Below are positions 31,744-33,203 of a stretch of DNA of 33,203 nucleotides, one piece after another (the stretch's first letter is position 1; every line of letters starts with the position of its first letter). Source of the DNA: Planctomycetota bacterium (GTDB lineage Bacteria > Planctomycetota > UBA1135 > UBA2386); NCBI GenBank assembly GCA_947444055.1, contig CANEYR010000041.1, forward strand, positions 1 to 33,203, read 5' to 3'. A model generated the notes under the pieces. That model was not told where the DNA came from. It ran no database searches and worked only from the letters and a program-made list of their open reading frames with translations. Made by a program: the position numbers and the translations under genes.

Positions 31744-33203
31744 TTGCCGTCGATCTTTCCGCCGCCCCGCTATCGCTTCGCCCCCGCTTCGCTGCGTGCG
31801 GGATGCATCGCCGACCTCGATCCTCTGTTCGATGAACTGGCGGCGCGACCACTTGCCAGCGTGGCAGATCTCGAACATTGGCTGTGCGACGAAAGCGAAT
31901 TGGCGGCCCGCATCGCGGGCGAGCAGGCTCGCCGCTACGTGCAGATGACTCGCCAAACCGGCGACGCAGCTGCCAAGGCCGCATACCTGGCAATGGAACA
32001 AGAGGTCATGCCACGGGTCAAAGTGCGCAGTGACGAGCTCGACCGCAAGTTCCTCGCGACCCCAGCCCTGCATGACCTGCCGGACCAGACGTACCTGGTC
32101 ATCGTGCGCCGTCGCCGTACGCAGAGCGCCCTGTTCCGTGCTGAGAACACCGACCTGCAACGTCAAGAAGCCGAACTGCAGACGCGCCAACAAGAAATCA
32201 TGGGCGGCATCAGCGTCGCGTTCGACGGCCAGTCGCTGACGCTGCAACAACTCGGGCCGTACCTCGAACGGCAAGATCGCACCGTGCGTGAGCAGGCGTT
32301 CCGCGCGTCGTTGGCGGCGCGTCAGAGCCATTGGCCAGAACTCGAGAGCCTCTACGACCAACTGCTTGCCCTGCGCACTGGCATCGCCCGCAACGCCGGG
32401 TTCTCGACCTACACGCCCTATCGCTTCTTGGACCTCGGTCGTTACGACTACACCGAGCAGACCTGCCGCAGTCTGCACGATGCAATCGCCGAATGCGTGG
32501 TGCCGGCCGTGCGCCAGCTCGATCGCCGCCGTGCACAGCGACTCGGATTGCCGCGATTGCGACCGTGGGATCTCGAGGTCGATCCCGAAGGCCGTCCGCC
32601 GCTGCGCCCGTTTGCGACCGAACCCGAGCTGATTGCCTTGTGTCGTCGCCTGGTGGCCGCAGTGCACCCGGACTTTGCCAGTTGGCTCGATGAGTTGGTC
32701 GCGCGCGACTTGCTCGACCTGATGAGCAGGAAAGGCAAGGCGCCGGGCGGCTACCAGTACCAACTCGAGGACGAACGGGTGCCGTTCATTTTCGCCAACA
32801 GCGTGGGCGTTCATCACGACGTGCAGACCTTGCTGCACGAGTGCGGCCACGCGTTCCATTCGCTGCTCTGCCGTCATCACCCACTGCTTGGCATCCGCGA
32901 CTATCCGATTGAGATCGCCGAGACCGCCAGCATGTCGATGGAATTGCTCGGCCTGGAAAACCTCGGCCTCGTCTACTCAGCCGACGACCAAAAGCGCGTC
33001 TACCGGAAACACCTCGAAGGAGTGCTGCGAACCCTGACCTGGATCGCCTCCATTGATGCGTTCCAGCATTGGGTGTATGGCCAGCCCAACCACACCCCCG
33101 ACGAACGGCGCATCGCGTGGCTGGATATTCGGCGACGATTCGGTGGCGACGTTGACTGGACCGGGCTCGAAGACGCTTTCGCGATGCAATGGATCGCGCA
33201 GAC
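31744..33203 (+). CDS. M3-family oligoendopeptidase F-like, cut by the window edge
   Basis: About 486 residues are visible, with no stop before the right edge. The start is uncertain: TTG 31744 gives the N-terminus LPSIFPPPRYRFAP that best fits the family, but the frame is open from 31600 and GTG 31690, GTG 31678 and ATG 31615 are alternatives that only add Pro/Ala-rich sequence. Counting from 31744, the catalytic site is H365-E366-C-G-H369 (LLHECGHAFHSLL), with E393 in IEIAETASMSME as third zinc ligand. LFRAENTDLQRQEAELQTRQ and YDYTEQTCRSLHD belong to the helical domains around the cleft. M3 enzymes cut short peptides inside the cytoplasm. No signal peptide is evident. Most of the protein is present; perhaps 60-90 residues are missing. 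Confidence 0.92.
   Translation, partial: MPSIFPPPRYRFAPASLRAGCIADLDPLFDELAARPLASVADLEHWLCDESELAARIAGEQARRYVQMTRQTGDAAAKAAYLAMEQEVMPRVKVRSDELDRKFLATPALHDLPDQTYLVIVRRRRTQSALFRAENTDLQRQEAELQTRQQEIMGGISVAFDGQSLTLQQLGPYLERQDRTVREQAFRASLAARQSHWPELESLYDQLLALRTGIARNAGFSTYTPYRFLDLGRYDYTEQTCRSLHDAIAECVVPAVRQLDRRRAQRLGLPRLRPWDLEVDPEGRPPLRPFATEPELIALCRRLVAAVHPDFASWLDELVARDLLDLMSRKGKAPGGYQYQLEDERVPFIFANSVGVHHDVQTLLHECGHAFHSLLCRHHPLLGIRDYPIEIAETASMSMELLGLENLGLVYSADDQKRVYRKHLEGVLRTLTWIASIDAFQHWVYGQPNHTPDERRIAWLDIRRRFGGDVDWTGLEDAFAMQWIAQ

Noticed and set aside
31231..32880. 549-codon minus-strand open frame
   Set aside because: Antisense to the M3 peptidase. Its end also runs out of frame through the small lipoprotein gene.
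1..33203. CRISPR arrays, tRNA/rRNA genes, insertion sequences, attachment sites, origins
   Set aside because: Reading through the window, I saw no regularly spaced repeats, no tRNA-like cloverleaf, no transposase or integrase gene and no long terminal repeats.

Overview
The window is a stretch of high-GC bacterial chromosome, densely coded on both strands, with about 22 protein genes. I see no tRNA, rRNA, CRISPR array or insertion sequence. The mix of genes suggests Planctomycetota or a close relative: a large secreted YD/RHS-repeat protein, a secreted zinc peptidase with a jelly-roll-like region and an extra C-terminal domain, lipoproteins, a CHASE2 cyclase, a receiver-CheX protein and a short HflK. 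That assignment is an inference; no marker gene is present. Several starts appear to be GTG or TTG, and many genes lack a Shine-Dalgarno sequence.

Layout. 1-2933 (minus) is the N-terminal 977 residues of an exported YD-repeat protein that leaves the window on the left. It is divergent from a secreted M36-like metallopeptidase (3273-6149), and the 339-bp gap between them carries two inverted repeats. hflK-hflC (6237-8155) follow as a translationally coupled pair, convergent with an ankyrin-repeat protein (8166-9062). A Tat-exported hydroxypyruvate-isomerase-like protein (9160-10065) converges on two exported minus-strand proteins: a DUF4142 protein and a PRC-barrel-like protein. A short sugar-phosphate transferase (12104-12727) and an unrecognised exported protein (12769-14238) converge on a two-CBS protein (14257-14817).

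From 15087 to 21298 five genes run on the plus strand: a YedE-type transporter, a CHASE2-class III cyclase, an exported SH3-like protein, an M48 lipoprotein peptidase and an MscS-type channel with a C-terminal cyclic-nucleotide-binding domain. A cyclase and a cNMP-binding channel in one run suggest a cAMP-gated envelope or osmotic response. This is the most interesting functional hypothesis in the window.

From 21306 to 28653 lies a compact exopolysaccharide locus around a divergent centre. On the minus strand are a Wza-like export lipoprotein, a GT4 glycosyltransferase and then a fused FAD monooxygenase/Old-Yellow-Enzyme protein. On the plus strand are a Wzy/WaaL-like membrane protein and a full-length polyprenyl glycosylphosphotransferase, which is a paralogue of the short enzyme at 12104. 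The rest holds a PepP-type aminopeptidase, a receiver-CheX protein, a small lipoprotein, and an M3 oligoendopeptidase cut by the right edge.

Nothing here is a clear-cut undescribed system. The points best worth a second look are the cyclase/channel run, the gene with two successive export signals at its 5' end, the start-proximal -10-like boxes that hint at leaderless mRNAs, and the hairpins in several leaders and gene ends.
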